A DNA stretch of 64,000 bases from Staphylococcus sp. Marseille-Q5304 (GCF_943737015.1 NZ_CALSFP010000001.1:1488001-1552000); one strand, 5' to 3'; counted from the stretch's first letter, positions 18,329 through 30,680 are shown. A program made the numbers and translations. Notes: generated from the sequence alone by a model not told the origin.

Positions 18329-19171
18329 ATGGAAACTCACTTAATATGTTTAGACCTAGATGGAACACTTTTAAATGATGAAAAGGAAATTTCATCTTAT
18401 ACTAAAAAAATATTAAAACAATTACAATCGCAAGGACACCAACTGATGATTGCTACTGGGCGTCCTTATCGAGCGAGCCAAAAATATTATCATGAATTAA
18501 ATTTAGATACACCCGTTATAAATTTTAATGGTGCATACGTACACCACCCTAAGAATGATCAATTTGAAACCTTACATGAAGTTCTAGATTTAGAATTATC
18601 AAGAAGTATTATTCAATCATTAAATGACTATGGCGTTTCAAATATCATAGCTGAAATACAAGATCGTGTGTTCCTCGATAACTTTGATCAGAAATTATTT
18701 GACGGTTTCTCTATGGGTGATCCTAAAATAGAAACAGGTGATTTACTCACAACTTTAACTGAATCACCTACTTCTATTTTAGTAGAAGCTGAAGAAAATA
18801 TGATACCGCGCATTAAACAAATGTTAACACGTTTCTACGCTGAGAATATTGAGCACAGAAGATGGGGTTCACCATTCCCAGTTATAGAAATTGTTAAAAA
18901 AGGTATCAGTAAAGCAACAGGTATCGATTACATCACAGATGAATTAAATATTGACCGAAATCATATCATTGCTTTCGGTGATGAAGATAATGATTTAGAA
19001 ATGATTAAATACGCGAAACATGGCATTGCAATGGAAAATAGTTTAGACGAAATCAAGCACGTTGCAAACGAAATCACATATTCAAATAATGAAGATGGAA
19101 TCGGCAGATATTTAAATGATTATTTCAAATTAAATATACCTTATGAAAATCATATCTCGACCCATATTTAA
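18329..19171 (+). CDS. Cof-type HAD-superfamily phosphatase
   Basis: A 280-residue Mg-dependent phosphatase of the Cof (IIB) subfamily. Motif I is LDLDGTLLND (residues about 7-16), motif II IATGRPYR, motif III a Lys near 190 (EIVKKGISKATGI), and motif IV AFGDEDNDLEM. Such enzymes act on sugar phosphates, flavin or pyridoxal phosphates; the substrate is not evident. AAGGAGC precedes the ATG. The CoA-disulfide reductase gene follows after 23 bases on the same strand, and no terminator separates them, so they form a likely operon. Confidence 0.88.
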   Translation: METHLICLDLDGTLLNDEKEISSYTKKILKQLQSQGHQLMIATGRPYRASQKYYHELNLDTPVINFNGAYVHHPKNDQFETLHEVLDLELSRSIIQSLNDYGVSNIIAEIQDRVFLDNFDQKLFDGFSMGDPKIETGDLLTTLTESPTSILVEAEENMIPRIKQMLTRFYAENIEHRRWGSPFPVIEIVKKGISKATGIDYITDELNIDRNHIIAFGDEDNDLEMIKYAKHGIAMENSLDEIKHVANEITYSNNEDGIGRYLNDYFKLNIPYENHISTHI

Positions 19172-19194
19172 TTTATACTTAAGGAGGTATAGAT

Positions 19195-20517
19195 ATGAAT
19201 AAAATTGTTATAGTAGGAGCTGTCGCAGGAGGCGCCACTGTTGCTAGCCAAATAAGAAGATTAGATTCAGAAAGTGAAATCATTGTATTCGAAAAAGATC
19301 GTGACATGAGTTTTGCCAATTGTTCATTACCTTATTATCTCGGAAAAGTGGTAGATTCTCGCGATAAAGTTGTCGAAACAACACCTGAAATATTTTTCGA
19401 TAAAAAACAAATCACTGTTAAAACTCATCATAAAGTAACGAGTATCAATGAAGATGATCAAACTGTAACCGTTCATAACCTTCAACAAGATAAAACATTT
19501 GAGGAAAGCTACGATAAACTCATATTAAGCCCAGGTTGTAGCGCAAATACTTTAGGTTTAAATAGCGACATGGCTTTCACGTTAAGAAACCTGGAAGATA
19601 CAGATGATATTGATGCATATATTGAGCAGCATAACGTTTCAAACGCTTTAATTGTAGGTGCGGGCTATATTAGTTTAGAAGTGCTTGAAAATTTTTATGC
19701 ACGAGGCATCACACCGACTTTAATTCACCGCTCCACACATATTAATAAACTCATGGATGAAGATTTAAACCAAACGATTATCGATGAATTAGATAAACGT
19801 GAAATCAATTATCGATTTAATGAAGAAATCGATAAAGTTGAGGGAAAAAAGGTTTACTTCAAATCTGGAAAAGTCGAAAGCTACGATATGATAATTGAAG
19901 GTGTCGGCATTAAACCAAATTCTGATTTCATTGCATCTTCCAGCATACAATTAGACGATCAAGGTTATATACCAGTGAATAATCGTTTCCAAACGAATAT
20001 ACCGAATGTATACGCTTTAGGCGATATCATAAAAGCTTGTTATCGTCATGTAGATCTCGAAGCCCACATCCCACTTGCTTGGGGTGCGCATCGTGCCGCC
20101 AGTGTTATTGCTGAACAAATTGCAGGTAATCCAAATATGGTATTCAAAGGATTTTTAGGTGCTAATATAGTTAAATTCTTTGATTATTCTTTAGCGAGCG
20201 TAGGTGTTAACCCTCAATTATTAGACCAATTTAATTATGAATATGTAGAAACTACTCAGGGTACACATGCTGGTTATTACCCGGGTAATACTCAAATAAC
20301 ATTACGTGTCTATTTTGATAAGTCTAATCGCCGCATCTTGCGTGCGGCCGCTGTGGGGCAACAAGGCGTAGATAAACGTATTGATATATTATCGATGGCG
20401 ATGATGAATCAACTTACCATAGATGAACTTACAGAATTTGAAGTTGCATACGCCCCACCTTATAGTAGCCCAAAAGACGTTATTAATATGATTGGTTACA
20501 AAGCGCGAAATAAATAA
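19195..20517 (+). CDS. cdr: Coenzyme A disulfide reductase
   Basis: A 440-residue FAD- and NADPH-dependent oxidoreductase that keeps CoA, the main low-molecular-weight thiol besides bacillithiol in staphylococci, reduced. The single active-site Cys is in [13 protein letters not shown] (about residue 43). FAD and NAD(P) Rossmann motifs are at the N-terminus ([13 protein letters not shown]) and at [13 protein letters not shown] (about 155). The C-terminal [17 protein letters not shown] supplies the conserved Tyr residues. TAAGGAGG precedes the ATG. It is second in a unit with the HAD gene and ends at a strong terminator. Confidence 0.95.
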   Translation: MNKIVIVGAVAGGATVASQIRRLDSESEIIVFEKDRDMSFANCSLPYYLGKVVDSRDKVVETTPEIFFDKKQITVKTHHKVTSINEDDQTVTVHNLQQDKTFEESYDKLILSPGCSANTLGLNSDMAFTLRNLEDTDDIDAYIEQHNVSNALIVGAGYISLEVLENFYARGITPTLIHRSTHINKLMDEDLNQTIIDELDKREINYRFNEEIDKVEGKKVYFKSGKVESYDMIIEGVGIKPNSDFIASSSIQLDDQGYIPVNNRFQTNIPNVYALGDIIKACYRHVDLEAHIPLAWGAHRAASVIAEQIAGNPNMVFKGFLGANIVKFFDYSLASVGVNPQLLDQFNYEYVETTQGTHAGYYPGNTQITLRVYFDKSNRRILRAAAVGQQGVDKRIDILSMAMMNQLTIDELTEFEVAYAPPYSSPKDVINMIGYKARNK

Positions 20518-20554
20518 TGGTGACATTTATTAAATGTGTATAATGTTATATAAA

Positions 20555-20594
20555 AAGCCCATCATAAAAAGTTTATGCTTCTTATGATGGGCTT
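20555..20594. terminator. Bidirectional terminator between cdr and the DUF1516 gene
   Basis: Perfect 13-bp stem AAGCCCATCATAA / TTATGATGGGCTT (20555-20567, 20582-20594) extended by AAG/CTT inside, with flanking A and U runs. Confidence 0.9.
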
Positions 20595-20613
20595 TAATTT
20601 ATTTATTCATCTC

Positions 20614-21003
20614 TTATAGGCCGAACATTTGTGTAATTGGGCCTCTTGGTAAAATCGTACCTAAAGTCATTGTAATAAGGATTAACACGATAGTAATCCA
20701 TAACATCCCATTACTAGGTTGTCCTTTTTTTCTTTTTGCTATTGTCACTTCCATTAAAGCGATAACGCCTACACCGCATAACATTTTAAGTAACAATACG
20801 ATATGACTACCTGCGTTGTCCATAGTAAATGCTTGAATCCATAACCAAAAACCAGAAATCAGTACTAATACCATAAATAATCTTAGTAACATATGAATTG
20901 GTTTGAAGTATGGCGTCGCACCTTGCTTTTCTGAAAAGTTAAAGTAAGTGGCGAAAAATAGTATAATCGCCAACGCCCATGTCATAATATGAATATGTAA
21001 CAT
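20614..21003 (-). CDS. YisL-type membrane protein (DUF1516, UPF0344)
   Basis: A 129-residue protein with four hydrophobic segments (about residues 3-20, 35-57, 67-85, 99-118) and a Lys/Arg-rich loop (AKRKKGQ) between the third and fourth. Homologues occur at this position next to cdr in staphylococci. The function is unknown. The ATG is preceded by a GGGGGGA site. The 285-bp gap upstream holds a 9-bp inverted repeat and the terminator of the next gene. Confidence 0.8.
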   Translation of the reverse strand: MLHIHIMTWALAIILFFATYFNFSEKQGATPYFKPIHMLLRLFMVLVLISGFWLWIQAFTMDNAGSHIVLLLKMLCGVGVIALMEVTIAKRKKGQPSNGMLWITIVLILITMTLGTILPRGPITQMFGL

Positions 21004-21069
21004 AGTTGGTCCCCCCTACAATTTGAACTAATAAAGTAAAATAAACATGTCTTTGTAGCGTTAGTAAAA

Positions 21070-21104
21070 ACATACAATTGTACATTTAACTCAATATTGT
21101 ATGT
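21070..21104. repeat. Inverted repeat upstream of the DUF1516 gene
   Basis: ACATACAAT (21070-21078) and ATTGTATGT (21096-21104) form perfect 9-bp arms 17 bases apart, about 70-100 bases before the start codon. It could be an operator; no known regulator site is recognised. Confidence 0.5.
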
Positions 21105-21225
21105 CATATTGTTAATGTAGCAAAACATAAACGATTGCTCCATACACATTCCCATGATACTGAACTGTTAATCATTTTTAAAGATTTTTCTAAAGATATA
21201 CCTAGCCTTTTCACCAACAATGCAA

Positions 21226-21270
21226 AAGGTAGATAGTTATTACATGTATTTCAGTATAACTATCTACCTT
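21226..21270 (-). terminator. Terminator of the fumarylacetoacetate hydrolase-family gene
   Basis: Perfect 15-bp stem AAGGTAGATAGTTAT / ATAACTATCTACCTT with a 15-nt loop, followed on the minus strand by UUUU-rich sequence. Confidence 0.85.
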
Positions 21271-21288
21271 GTTTATGCGTGATTTAAT

Positions 21289-22191
21289 TTATTTCTCAAT
21301 ATAATTTGTTAATGTACCAATGTTATCGATTGTTACTTTTACTTCATCACCTGGTTGTAGGAATTGTGGTGGTTCCAACCCAGCACCAACGCCTGCCGGT
21401 GTACCTGTAGCAATAATATCGCCTGGGTGTAATGCAACGTATTTTGAAATTTCTTCAATTAATTCATCAATTTTAAGAATCATTTCGCTTGTATTGCCAT
21501 CTTGACGGATTTCATTATTTACCTTCGTTACGATATTTACATTTTCCGGTGTTGGTAATTCATCTTTAGTAACGATGTAAGGTCCAATAGGACATCCACC
21601 TGTTAAACTTTTAGAAAGGAATGCTTGATCTTGTGATGATTGCGCCTTACGATCAGTAATATCATTGATGATTGTATAGCCATACACATAATCTAATGCT
21701 AAACCTTTAGGTATTTTCTCACCTGATTTACCAATTACTACACCAAGTTCACCTTCGTAATCTAGTTGATCAGTAATATCTTTGTGGTTAGGAATCGTAC
21801 TATTGTCACCAGTTAATGATGAAGCTGCTTTAGTGAATACATATAAGCGTTCTACTTCATGATTTAACTCGCTTGCATGTTCTTTATAATTACGTCCAAA
21901 AGCAATGACGTTATTTGTCGGCGTTACTGGTGGTAAAAATTCAATATCTGAAAATTGTACTTTATAATCTTCTCCTTTACCACTTTCTTCAGCAGCTACA
22001 ACTGACTTACGTACTTGCTCTTGAAAATCTATCGTTTGATTTTGTTGTAGTCCGTTTAGTAATTGTTTAGGGTGAAATTCTCCTTCTGAAAAATCAGCAA
22101 AAACTTTCTTCAAGTCCCAAGCCGCTTCTTCGCGTTTTACTTTCACACCATAAGATGCCTCTCCGTCATGTCTGAATGATAGGAATTTCAT
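21289..22191 (-). CDS. Fumarylacetoacetate hydrolase-family protein
   Basis: A 300-residue enzyme of the FAH family. It has a small N-terminal domain and the catalytic fold with [14 protein letters not shown] (about residue 100), the metal-binding [14 protein letters not shown] region (about 150) and the end motif [17 protein letters not shown]. Family members hydrolyse or isomerise C-C bonds of oxo-acids, including acylpyruvases and oxaloacetate decarboxylases; the exact substrate is unknown. AGGAG precedes the ATG by ten bases. It lies downstream of the addBA-DUF418 unit after 116 bases with no clear terminator. Confidence 0.88.
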   Translation of the reverse strand: MKFLSFRHDGEASYGVKVKREEAAWDLKKVFADFSEGEFHPKQLLNGLQQNQTIDFQEQVRKSVVAAEESGKGEDYKVQFSDIEFLPPVTPTNNVIAFGRNYKEHASELNHEVERLYVFTKAASSLTGDNSTIPNHKDITDQLDYEGELGVVIGKSGEKIPKGLALDYVYGYTIINDITDRKAQSSQDQAFLSKSLTGGCPIGPYIVTKDELPTPENVNIVTKVNNEIRQDGNTSEMILKIDELIEEISKYVALHPGDIIATGTPAGVGAGLEPPQFLQPGDEVKVTIDNIGTLTNYIEK

Positions 22192-22283
22192 TCAATATCA
22201 GCTCCTCATCTTTTATTAATATTTATTATAACTTCATCAAGGATGAAATAACAAATAAATACGCATTAAAATTCTTAAAATTC

Positions 22284-22297
22284 TAACAAATTTGTTA
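22284..22297. repeat. Perfect 14-bp palindrome upstream of the FAH-family gene
   Basis: TAACAAATTTGTTA is a perfect palindrome about 93 bases before the FAH-family start and just past the end of the DUF418 gene. It may be an operator or simply AT-rich symmetry. Confidence 0.35.
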
Positions 22298-22307
22298 AAG
22301 TATGAAA

Positions 22308-23453
22308 TTACTTAAGATAAGTGAATTTTCGCCATATCCATTCAAATGGACCTTTCTTAAATTTCTTCAAATAATAGTAACTCAATATCATTTGAAGTAT
22401 AAATATTACAATAGCAATCATATAGGACTGATATAGTGCCAAACGGTCATATAAACCGAACCCAAAACCTAAACCGCCGTAAATAAGTGTGAAAATTATA
22501 CTTTGTGTTAAATAAATTGTGAGACTTAACTTCCCCGGATATTTAAACATTGAAATGAAGCGCACAAAATTACTTTTTTGACATAATATTATAAATAATA
22601 ATACATAACCTGTTGCAACTAGTGGACCACCAAGCATTGTACTCAAAGTTGACAATGCCTGATTGGCGTAATCTATAGCATATGGCAATTTAACTAAATA
22701 TCCTATTATGAGAAAGGTACAACCCCACTTCATCGCTTTTCGTTGATTATTTCGTATGTAGTCAATTAAGTTTACCTTTTGAGCAACCATACCTAATAAG
22801 ACATAAGGCAGAAATTCAAAAAAAGCACCAAACGTCACTAAATCTAAAATGTGCATTGTTTTTTCATAAGTATTTAAAGCAATATTACTCATATAACTTC
22901 CATGTTGCTTCGTATTAATAAGCTTCGATATAGATGTGCCCGTAAAGTTTGCAGTGTCATAGCGACCATTCAACCAAGTAAAGAGTGATTTTGGTATAGC
23001 GATAAGTACTATTTTTACTGTAAATAATACAATCGCTGTAATAAATAAGGCTTTTGGTCTTTTCTTAATTAAAAGTACAGCAATCATCCCAGTAATTGCA
23101 TAATCAACTAAAATGTCCCCTGAAAATATGAAGTAACCATGGATTAAACCTAATGCTAATAAAAAGGTTAACCGTCTAAATATCACTGGATAGTACCCGT
23201 AATCACGTTGCACGCTATGGTCAAACATTATCGCCAGACCATACCCAAATAAAAAGGTAAATATAGGATAAAATGAACTGATAATTAACGTCGTGACAAT
23301 ACGAATAATCAGTTCATCCACCCCATCTACTTTATCAGGTAAAAAAGATTCATCGTATGGAAAACTAAATGGCAAAATATTCATTAATAGTATTCCAAAT
23401 AAGCTCAATCCTCTCAGTGCATCTAACTCAAATACTCTCTTAGATGTTGTCAT
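22308..23453 (-). CDS. DUF418-domain membrane protein (YeiB-like)
   Basis: A 381-residue polytopic membrane protein. It opens with RVFELDALRGLSLFGILLMN, the signature of the heparan-alpha-glucosaminide acetyltransferase-like/DUF418 fold, has about ten membrane segments, and ends in the DUF418 region with FKKGPFEWIWRKFTY. The function is unknown; an acyl-transfer role is only a guess. AAGGAGC precedes the ATG, and the gene begins 22 bases after the addA stop, so it is probably the third gene of the addBA operon. I do not recall it at this locus in S. aureus. Confidence 0.82.
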   Translation of the reverse strand: MTTSKRVFELDALRGLSLFGILLMNILPFSFPYDESFLPDKVDGVDELIIRIVTTLIISSFYPIFTFLFGYGLAIMFDHSVQRDYGYYPVIFRRLTFLLALGLIHGYFIFSGDILVDYAITGMIAVLLIKKRPKALFITAIVLFTVKIVLIAIPKSLFTWLNGRYDTANFTGTSISKLINTKQHGSYMSNIALNTYEKTMHILDLVTFGAFFEFLPYVLLGMVAQKVNLIDYIRNNQRKAMKWGCTFLIIGYLVKLPYAIDYANQALSTLSTMLGGPLVATGYVLLFIILCQKSNFVRFISMFKYPGKLSLTIYLTQSIIFTLIYGGLGFGFGLYDRLALYQSYMIAIVIFILQMILSYYYLKKFKKGPFEWIWRKFTYLK

Positions 23454-23475
23454 TTACGTTGCTCCTTTATTAAGA

Positions 23476-26400
23476 TTAATCAATTGAGAGTTGACCAAAT
23501 TTAAAGAAATAGAGGTATCCTTTTACTTCTTTATTTAATATTGTCTCCAACGTATTTCTATAATATGCCATCTGTATTTTATAACGATCTTTCAATTGTT
23601 GACCTATTTCCTCATCTGTCATACTGCGACGTCTATTGAAAGCATCTGTTTTGTAGTCTACAAAGTAATATTCACCGTCACTTACAAAGATTAAATCAAT
23701 CATACCTTGAATGATTGAAGCATCTTGGTCATCTGGCCTTTTATCTACTTTATTCTGATTAACTACAAATGGAAGTTCACGATAGATTGCATCACTATTT
23801 GCAATTTTGCGATATAGCGGACTTTCGATAAAATGCATAATATCATCTATTTGAATATCTTTTTTAGCATCTTCTGTAATAATATTCTTATCAATTAAAC
23901 GGTCGATGTAATTTAAGAGTTGCTCACGTGTTAAACCATCTTCAGTAAATGGTAAGTGTTGCATTACTGTATGCATCAACGTACCAATCTCATTGGCTCT
24001 ACGTACTTTTGTATGACTCAAGAAAGCAGGTCGTTCATATGTTCTCGTACCGATACGATATTGACGAACGCGATCATAGTTCGTATCTGTTTGAGCTGTT
24101 TCTAATTGTCGTTTCAACTCAGAAACTGATTGTTTAGATGGTTGATGTATAGCAGTTTGATATGGATATCGGAAAGCTAACTGACGTTCGATTTGCATTC
24201 TAACTTCTTCGTTACCTGAATTAAATGATTCCATTTCGTTTAATGTATGCGCACGCTCAATCTCACCCACTGATTCAGTTGCGATATCCTCATAAAGATC
24301 AATATTTAATTGAACATAAGGTTTCATTGAGGTATCAACCTCATCAATATTCCGTTCAAAACGCAACTCATTGGACAGTTCTGTAGACTGATACTTTGAA
24401 AGTATCGGATAAATCATTGAAATTGGACTTTGTGCAGTTAAACGGTAACTCACTGGAAGATGCGTACCTGAAACAGAAACTTGTTCCCAATTTTGTAACT
24501 CTTTCTCTGACTTTACACGTCCGATTAAAAAGAGTTGCTCTTTCGCACGTGTTAATGCCACGTAAATTAATCTCATTTCTTCAGAGATCATTTCCTTTTC
24601 ATTGATAGCTTTATACGTAACTGAAGATAATGATGGGAAAGTTAATTGATGTTCCACATCATAATATTCCATTCCTAGACCATATTGTTGGTTCAAAGTA
24701 ACCGGTTTATAAAGATCTGCACGACGAAACTTTCTTGATAAACCTGAATAAATGACAAAAGGAAACTCTAAACCTTTACTACTATGAATCGTCATCATAC
24801 GTACGACATTGTCATTTGGTCCAACGACATTTTCTTCACCAAAATCTTTTCCTCTATCTATCAATTCGTCTATAAATCTTATAAATTGATATAACCCTCG
24901 GAAACTAGAATCTTCAAATTCCACTGCTTTATTAAACAATCCATATAAGTTAGCGCGACGGCCTTTCCCACCAGTAATACCACTAAAATATTGAATGACG
25001 AAATGGTCATTATAAAATTTATCAATTAATTGATAAACGGCATGTGTTTGACTATATTCTTGATAAAGCTCGATATCTGTTAAAAATGCTTTTAACTTTT
25101 CAACGAGATTTTGATCAACATCATCATGTTGAATATAATGTTGAATCGACTGGTAAAAATAATCATCATTCGGACTGATAATTCGAATATTTGAAAGTTC
25201 GTCTTCAGTAAACTGATAAATGACTGAACGCATCAACCCGACTAAATATATATCTTGTAACGGATTGTCTATAGTTTTTAAAAATGACAAGATTAACTGT
25301 ACTTCAGTTTGTTCGAAGTACCCTTCTTTGCTGTTAACATGAAATGGTATATTGTGATCTTTAAACGCTTGTTGAATATTACGTGCTTGGCCGTAAGAAC
25401 GTTCAAGTATAACGATATCTTTGTATTCAGCTGGACGATATTGCTCAGTTTTAATGTCATAAACTTTATAGTCATTTATAATTTTTTCCACTTGTTGCAC
25501 AATGTACTCCGCTTCTTGTTCAGAACCTTTTAAATCTGATTGATCATCTTGGATAAGCATATTCAAATGTACATCATGATTTTCCGTATCAAATGGTGCT
25601 CCGTAATAGAGTTGTGCTGCAGCATCATATTTTATTTCGCCAACCGCTTCATCCATCATGTGTTTAAATAAATAGTTGGTTGTAGTTAATACCTCTTTCC
25701 TGGAACGGAAATTTTGAGATAAATCGATGCGCATACCGTATTCAGAGCCATCAGTTGTAAATCTGTTATATTTTTCAATAAAGAGGCTTGGATCGGCTTG
25801 CCTAAACTTATAAATCGATTGTTTTACGTCTCCGACCATAAATAAATTCCCATCAGATTCGGTTCCACGTTTAATACACGTTAGAATTTGTTCTTGCACG
25901 CGGTTCGTATCTTGATATTCATCGACGAGTAATTCTTCAAACTGCTTTCTATAAAGGTCTGCTATTTCCGTAGGTTCTCCGTCATCATCCATTAAGATAC
26001 GTAACGCGAAGTGTTCATAATCTGAGAAATCTAATATGTTACGGCGACGTTTTTTCTGATTAAATTGATTTATTACATCTGATGTGATCTGTGTTAAATA
26101 TTGTATGCGTGGTGCCAACTGTTGCATATCATTAGTTAAACTTTCCGCATCTCTGGAATAGTAATCTGTTTGTACTTTTGTGACTAAATCTTTGTATTGG
26201 TCGTAATATTTTTTAGCATCATCATAGACATCCATCATCATTTCATTCGCTTCTTTGACCTTTTTATTTTTGGCAGGGAAACGTACGATAAATTGATGAT
26301 CTGCAATAAGTTGTGAATTTAAATATCCATCTTCCATAGCCTGTGCCATAAACTGGCGTTCTGTCTCTATGACTTCTACTTGTTTTTCAACTGATTCTAA

Positions 26401-27129
26401 CATCATAAATAAATCATAACTCTTATTCAGTGCTTCCAATGCAGAGGTCATAAATATAGACGCAATGTCATTTAATAATGTTAGTAATTCTTGTTGCTGC
26501 TGTTCATCTTCATATGGATCTGATAAGTGAGCTAACCAGTTTAACGGGTTAGGGTTAGCCACACTAAAGTAATACAGCTCTTTTACAGTGTCGCGCAATA
26601 GTTCATCATTACGGTCAGAAGATAAATGTTCCGTTAAATCAATAAAATGCGGGTCTAGTTTGTCATAATGTTGCTCTAATACTTCATCAATTGTTTGCTC
26701 GAGTAATAAAATATTTTCCGCTTCACTACTCGTTTTAAAGTTTGGATCTATATCTAATACATCATAATGTTGTTGAATTAATTTCAAACAAAAACTATGT
26801 AATGTTGAAATTTGTGCTTGATGAATTTTGATACGTTGATTTTTTAAATGTGTATTCTCTGGTGCTTCCAATGATGCTTCTTGAATGCGTTGATCAACAC
26901 GATGTTTCATCTCACGTGCACTCGCATTTGTAAACGTCACGACTAATAAGCGATCGACGTCGATCTCATCTTTAATGATACGTTGGATAATACGTTCAAC
27001 AAGTACTGCAGTCTTTCCTGACCCAGCTGCTGCAGCTACGAGTACATCTTGGCCTTTAGCATAAATACTGCGCCATTGACCATCCGTCCAACGTGTATTT
27101 GTCGGCTTTATTGGAATTTGACTCATCAT
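23476..27129 (-). CDS. addA: ATP-dependent helicase/nuclease subunit A (AddA/RexA)
   Basis: A 1217-residue UvrD-type helicase fused to a C-terminal nuclease. Walker A is [16 protein letters not shown] (about residue 35), motif [16 protein letters not shown] (about 410), motif [12 protein letters not shown]… and [12 protein letters not shown], and the nuclease has FVDYKTDAF near residue 1175. With AddB it resects double-strand breaks and processes DNA for RecA loading. Its ATG directly follows the addB stop codon (TAA then ATG), a sign of translational coupling; either of two adjacent ATGs may be used. Confidence 0.97.
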   Translation of the reverse strand: MMSQIPIKPTNTRWTDGQWRSIYAKGQDVLVAAAAGSGKTAVLVERIIQRIIKDEIDVDRLLVVTFTNASAREMKHRVDQRIQEASLEAPENTHLKNQRIKIHQAQISTLHSFCLKLIQQHYDVLDIDPNFKTSSEAENILLLEQTIDEVLEQHYDKLDPHFIDLTEHLSSDRNDELLRDTVKELYYFSVANPNPLNWLAHLSDPYEDEQQQQELLTLLNDIASIFMTSALEALNKSYDLFMMLESVEKQVEVIETERQFMAQAMEDGYLNSQLIADHQFIVRFPAKNKKVKEANEMMMDVYDDAKKYYDQYKDLVTKVQTDYYSRDAESLTNDMQQLAPRIQYLTQITSDVINQFNQKKRRRNILDFSDYEHFALRILMDDDGEPTEIADLYRKQFEELLVDEYQDTNRVQEQILTCIKRGTESDGNLFMVGDVKQSIYKFRQADPSLFIEKYNRFTTDGSEYGMRIDLSQNFRSRKEVLTTTNYLFKHMMDEAVGEIKYDAAAQLYYGAPFDTENHDVHLNMLIQDDQSDLKGSEQEAEYIVQQVEKIINDYKVYDIKTEQYRPAEYKDIVILERSYGQARNIQQAFKDHNIPFHVNSKEGYFEQTEVQLILSFLKTIDNPLQDIYLVGLMRSVIYQFTEDELSNIRIISPNDDYFYQSIQHYIQHDDVDQNLVEKLKAFLTDIELYQEYSQTHAVYQLIDKFYNDHFVIQYFSGITGGKGRRANLYGLFNKAVEFEDSSFRGLYQFIRFIDELIDRGKDFGEENVVGPNDNVVRMMTIHSSKGLEFPFVIYSGLSRKFRRADLYKPVTLNQQYGLGMEYYDVEHQLTFPSLSSVTYKAINEKEMISEEMRLIYVALTRAKEQLFLIGRVKSEKELQNWEQVSVSGTHLPVSYRLTAQSPISMIYPILSKYQSTELSNELRFERNIDEVDTSMKPYVQLNIDLYEDIATESVGEIERAHTLNEMESFNSGNEEVRMQIERQLAFRYPYQTAIHQPSKQSVSELKRQLETAQTDTNYDRVRQYRIGTRTYERPAFLSHTKVRRANEIGTLMHTVMQHLPFTEDGLTREQLLNYIDRLIDKNIITEDAKKDIQIDDIMHFIESPLYRKIANSDAIYRELPFVVNQNKVDKRPDDQDASIIQGMIDLIFVSDGEYYFVDYKTDAFNRRRSMTDEEIGQQLKDRYKIQMAYYRNTLETILNKEVKGYLYFFKFGQLSID

Positions 27130-30100
27130 TTACTCACCCTCTTCGCTTTCATCATTTCGCACTGCTTCTAACGGATCAATGGATTCATCTACAACACGAT
27201 AACGTTTACTATCAATCATCCCGTCCACATGACAAACGGATTTGTAGTTACAAAATTCACACGGTAACTTTTGATCATATTTTAACGGTGCAACTTCTGT
27301 ATGTCCGTCCATAATATCCGATGCAGTTTTAATAAAATTACGTTTGTTATGCTGGATTAATTTATAAATCGTATCTTCATCAGCAACTTTACTTTGACTT
27401 TTTAACCCGCCATCTTTTTTAAGTCCAATCGGAACGATATCAGAAGTATAATTAGGTTCAATTCGCGTATCCACGGCTTCTATAACTGATTCATCATCAT
27501 TAATTAAACCGCTCAATTTAAATGAATTAATAAACTCTTTGTTACGTTTCTCTTTATCAATTTCACTCCATGCAAGTTTGATACGAGGTTGGTGTACATG
27601 GAAGTATAATAATCCACCTGGTTTAGTTTCAGGTGTAAGTCCGAGTCGTTCTTTGTTATTAAGGACGATATCCATATACGTCATCATTTGCATCTGCATG
27701 CCATAATACACTTTAGTTAAATCTAACGTGCCACTATATTTTGACGATTTATAATCGATAACATTTACGAAGCTACGACCGTCACGTTGATAAGTATCAA
27801 TACGATCAATTTGACCGCGGATATTTATTGGTACACCTTGAGAAGTTTTCAGTGTTTCAGCAAGTAATTCTTGGTTATCGCGTGGTTTTCTTCTAAATCC
27901 TGCTTCAAAACGCTCTGGCGTAAATTTTGAATAGTTACCTTGATATTTAAGTGCAGTTAGTGTCGTTTCAACGATTGCACCAATTTTCTGTGAAAGATAA
28001 CGATAGTACGCTGTTGAATTAAGTAAATTAAATTGAACGCCAGGTAAAATATCTGACAGTGCTTCCGCCGTTAATTTATGAATTTGATTCGTATTTAAAT
28101 TTTTAAAGTCCCCTTGAATTTTATCTGAGATTGCCTTTAATACTCTGTGGAAGATATCACCTAAATCAAAGTTCTCCAATTTATATTTCGTACGTTCATT
28201 TAGACGCAGACCATGCGATGCGAAATGTTTAAACGGACATGCTTGATATCCTTCAAAGCGCGATACACTTGCATTTATCGTTGAACCGTATAGTGATTTC
28301 GCTTGTTTTTCTGAAAGTTGAACTGTCTCATTATCATAAGTTAATGCAGTTAATAGATAATTAAGTCCTTTGTTGAGTTCATTATTATCACGGATAACTT
28401 GATATGTGTCTAACCAAATATCGGCGACAATTTCATCATCTAACCACGACTTTAATGCTTCAAATAAAGAGATTTTTGTCTGGTGCGGATGCTCAATTAA
28501 CGTTAACGGATGTGCTTGATGATTATATTGAATATTCGTAGCATCTAGATTTGTATATAATGCGCACACTTGGTCTAAAAATGGACTCGGTTCTTTCTCA
28601 TCACCACTCACGCCCATTAATGAATATGAAAATGTCACTGCTGCTTGACTACGTGTCATCGCAATGTAAAATACGAACGCTTCATCCATTTGCAACACGT
28701 CAGAAGTTGGACTCAACTCAATATCTGTTTGTTGTTGGAAATTTTTCTTTTCTTCATCTGTAATTAATCCTGAAGAAGATACTGTTTGTGGCATGACACC
28801 ATCATTCACACCAACTAGATATACATGTGCTTTATTATCAACTTTGGCTAAATCCATCGTTCCGATGCTCACCTGATCTAACGTTTGAGGAATCATAACG
28901 AATTCCAATTGATCCAAACCAATATCTAACAATTCTAAAAATCTAGATTTTTTCATCGATTGATCTTCGAACACAGTTACAACATCATCAAGTGTTTGAA
29001 TTAAACCATTCCATATTTGATCAATTTCTTCAGCCTTTTGATGATTACCCTCTGCATCGTACGTATCTCTTTCTGTCATTAATTGACTAGGTAATTCAAA
29101 TGCCTCCATGGATTCATAAAATGCCGTCGCAAAGGATATTGCAGTTGAAGCTTCATTCATTTTACTTTCGAAAATTAATATTTTATCAATAACATTATTT
29201 TTCAACTGTACAACACGATTAAATGTTTCGCGTTCTTCGTCTGTCAGTTTATTTCGTTTAATGCCCATAATTCGAAATTGTTCGATATCAAAAAATGAAT
29301 CATCTAACCAACGCTTACCATATATTCCACGTTCTAATACAAAGTTTTCCAATATATCAATAAGATATTTACTCTCTTTAATAGATTTCGTAAGGACGTT
29401 CGTTTTAAATAGTCTCATCATCGGTTCGAAGTTCCAATTTGACTGAATCACTTCAATCATTGACCGAATCATTTCCATAATAGGATGGTGTGTCATAGAT
29501 TTTTTGACATCGATATTGTATGGAATATCATACTGCTCTAGAATAGATTCCAATAAGAATGCGTATGACTCATCTCGATACAAAATTGCAATATCTTGAT
29601 ACCTTCTATTTTGTTCACGTGTTTCCTTTAATATGCGTCTCGCTATCTCATTTACTTCTTCACGCATCGCTGAAGATTCTAGTATTTCAACACTTTGTTG
29701 AGCTGGTATTGTTTGTGGCTGCAACGCATTAAAATTGCTTTCAAGATGTTCCAAATCTTTGTTTTCAAAGCGATACGTTTGGTCAAAATAGGTTTTATTT
29801 AATTGAATATTCAAATCTTGTGCAACTGTTTCTAAATGCGTTAACGACTCAGATGGCTTTCTAAATAAACTGAATGGGTCTTTATCACCATCTGTAGTTA
29901 ATAGTACAGTCACTTTCTTTGCATTCTTTACAAGCCCACGAATCATTTCATATTCAATTGTTGAAAAGTTATGGAAACCATCAATGTAAATTTCACTTTT
30001 TTTCAACCATTCTGATTGATCCATCATTTGAATAAATCGTTTTAAACTGTCTTCTGAAGATACGTAATTCCCTTGCATACGTTCTTCTAACTTTTTATAT

Positions 30101-30594
30101 ACTAATGCAATATCTTGGAGTTTGTGTTTTGATCGTGTTGGTAATTGATTTTCTGTTATGTATGTTTCTAACGCTTCTGGAGAAACTGAATATTTTTTAA
30201 AGTCTTGTATTTGTTCATACAATTTCTCACTAAAACCATAATATTTCACTTGGGATTGATATAAATTCAACTCACTTTGGTGTCGTTGAATAATATCGTA
30301 AATCATCATTTCTGTGCCGACTTTAGAAAGTTGCTGTTCTAATATGCCGCCCACTTCTTGAAAAACTCTATGACTTAGACGTTCAAAGTGAAGCACTTCT
30401 GTTCTTAAACTGCCATTTAGCGATGAATCATTTACAAACGCTTGTTCAAGTTGAAATGTATTTTGGGTCGGGGCAATTAAAATGATAGGCTCACCTAATG
30501 GTTGTTCACGCATTTTTTGTCGAATCTCGTCAATCATCTTTGAAGATTTACCTGTCCCTGCTCTTCCAATATAGGCATTTAATTCCATAACCAT
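27130..30594 (-). CDS. addB: ATP-dependent helicase/nuclease subunit B (AddB/RexB)
   Basis: A 1154-residue partner of AddA. It has an N-terminal Walker A ([11 protein letters not shown]), a helicase-like but degenerate body, and a C-terminal nuclease domain with [14 protein letters not shown] (about 970). Cysteines for a 4Fe-4S staple are in the ACPFKHF segment (about 780) and the C-terminal [10 protein letters not shown] (about 1105). The start ATG at 30594 is four bases after AAAGGAG; a second ATG two codons on (30588) has better spacing. The ribosome binding site is strikingly complementary to RsaE, and a Fur-like box lies 45 bases upstream. Confidence 0.96.
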   Translation of the reverse strand: MVMELNAYIGRAGTGKSSKMIDEIRQKMREQPLGEPIILIAPTQNTFQLEQAFVNDSSLNGSLRTEVLHFERLSHRVFQEVGGILEQQLSKVGTEMMIYDIIQRHQSELNLYQSQVKYYGFSEKLYEQIQDFKKYSVSPEALETYITENQLPTRSKHKLQDIALVYKKLEERMQGNYVSSEDSLKRFIQMMDQSEWLKKSEIYIDGFHNFSTIEYEMIRGLVKNAKKVTVLLTTDGDKDPFSLFRKPSESLTHLETVAQDLNIQLNKTYFDQTYRFENKDLEHLESNFNALQPQTIPAQQSVEILESSAMREEVNEIARRILKETREQNRRYQDIAILYRDESYAFLLESILEQYDIPYNIDVKKSMTHHPIMEMIRSMIEVIQSNWNFEPMMRLFKTNVLTKSIKESKYLIDILENFVLERGIYGKRWLDDSFFDIEQFRIMGIKRNKLTDEERETFNRVVQLKNNVIDKILIFESKMNEASTAISFATAFYESMEAFELPSQLMTERDTYDAEGNHQKAEEIDQIWNGLIQTLDDVVTVFEDQSMKKSRFLELLDIGLDQLEFVMIPQTLDQVSIGTMDLAKVDNKAHVYLVGVNDGVMPQTVSSSGLITDEEKKNFQQQTDIELSPTSDVLQMDEAFVFYIAMTRSQAAVTFSYSLMGVSGDEKEPSPFLDQVCALYTNLDATNIQYNHQAHPLTLIEHPHQTKISLFEALKSWLDDEIVADIWLDTYQVIRDNNELNKGLNYLLTALTYDNETVQLSEKQAKSLYGSTINASVSRFEGYQACPFKHFASHGLRLNERTKYKLENFDLGDIFHRVLKAISDKIQGDFKNLNTNQIHKLTAEALSDILPGVQFNLLNSTAYYRYLSQKIGAIVETTLTALKYQGNYSKFTPERFEAGFRRKPRDNQELLAETLKTSQGVPINIRGQIDRIDTYQRDGRSFVNVIDYKSSKYSGTLDLTKVYYGMQMQMMTYMDIVLNNKERLGLTPETKPGGLLYFHVHQPRIKLAWSEIDKEKRNKEFINSFKLSGLINDDESVIEAVDTRIEPNYTSDIVPIGLKKDGGLKSQSKVADEDTIYKLIQHNKRNFIKTASDIMDGHTEVAPLKYDQKLPCEFCNYKSVCHVDGMIDSKRYRVVDESIDPLEAVRNDESEEGE

Positions 30595-30638
30595 CCCACT
30601 CCTTTGTTTTCCATTTTAACATATAAAGTGTTACACAA

Positions 30639-30653
30639 TGATAATGATCAACA
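30639..30653. promoter_or_regulatory. Fur-like box upstream of addB
   Basis: TGATAATGATCAACA matches the 7-1-7 Fur consensus TGATAATnATTATCA at 12 of 14 informative positions. It overlaps a possible -35 (TTGATC) on the addB strand. Weak evidence. Confidence 0.3.
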
Positions 30654-30680
30654 GCTAATTTCAGCATCCATGCATAAAAA

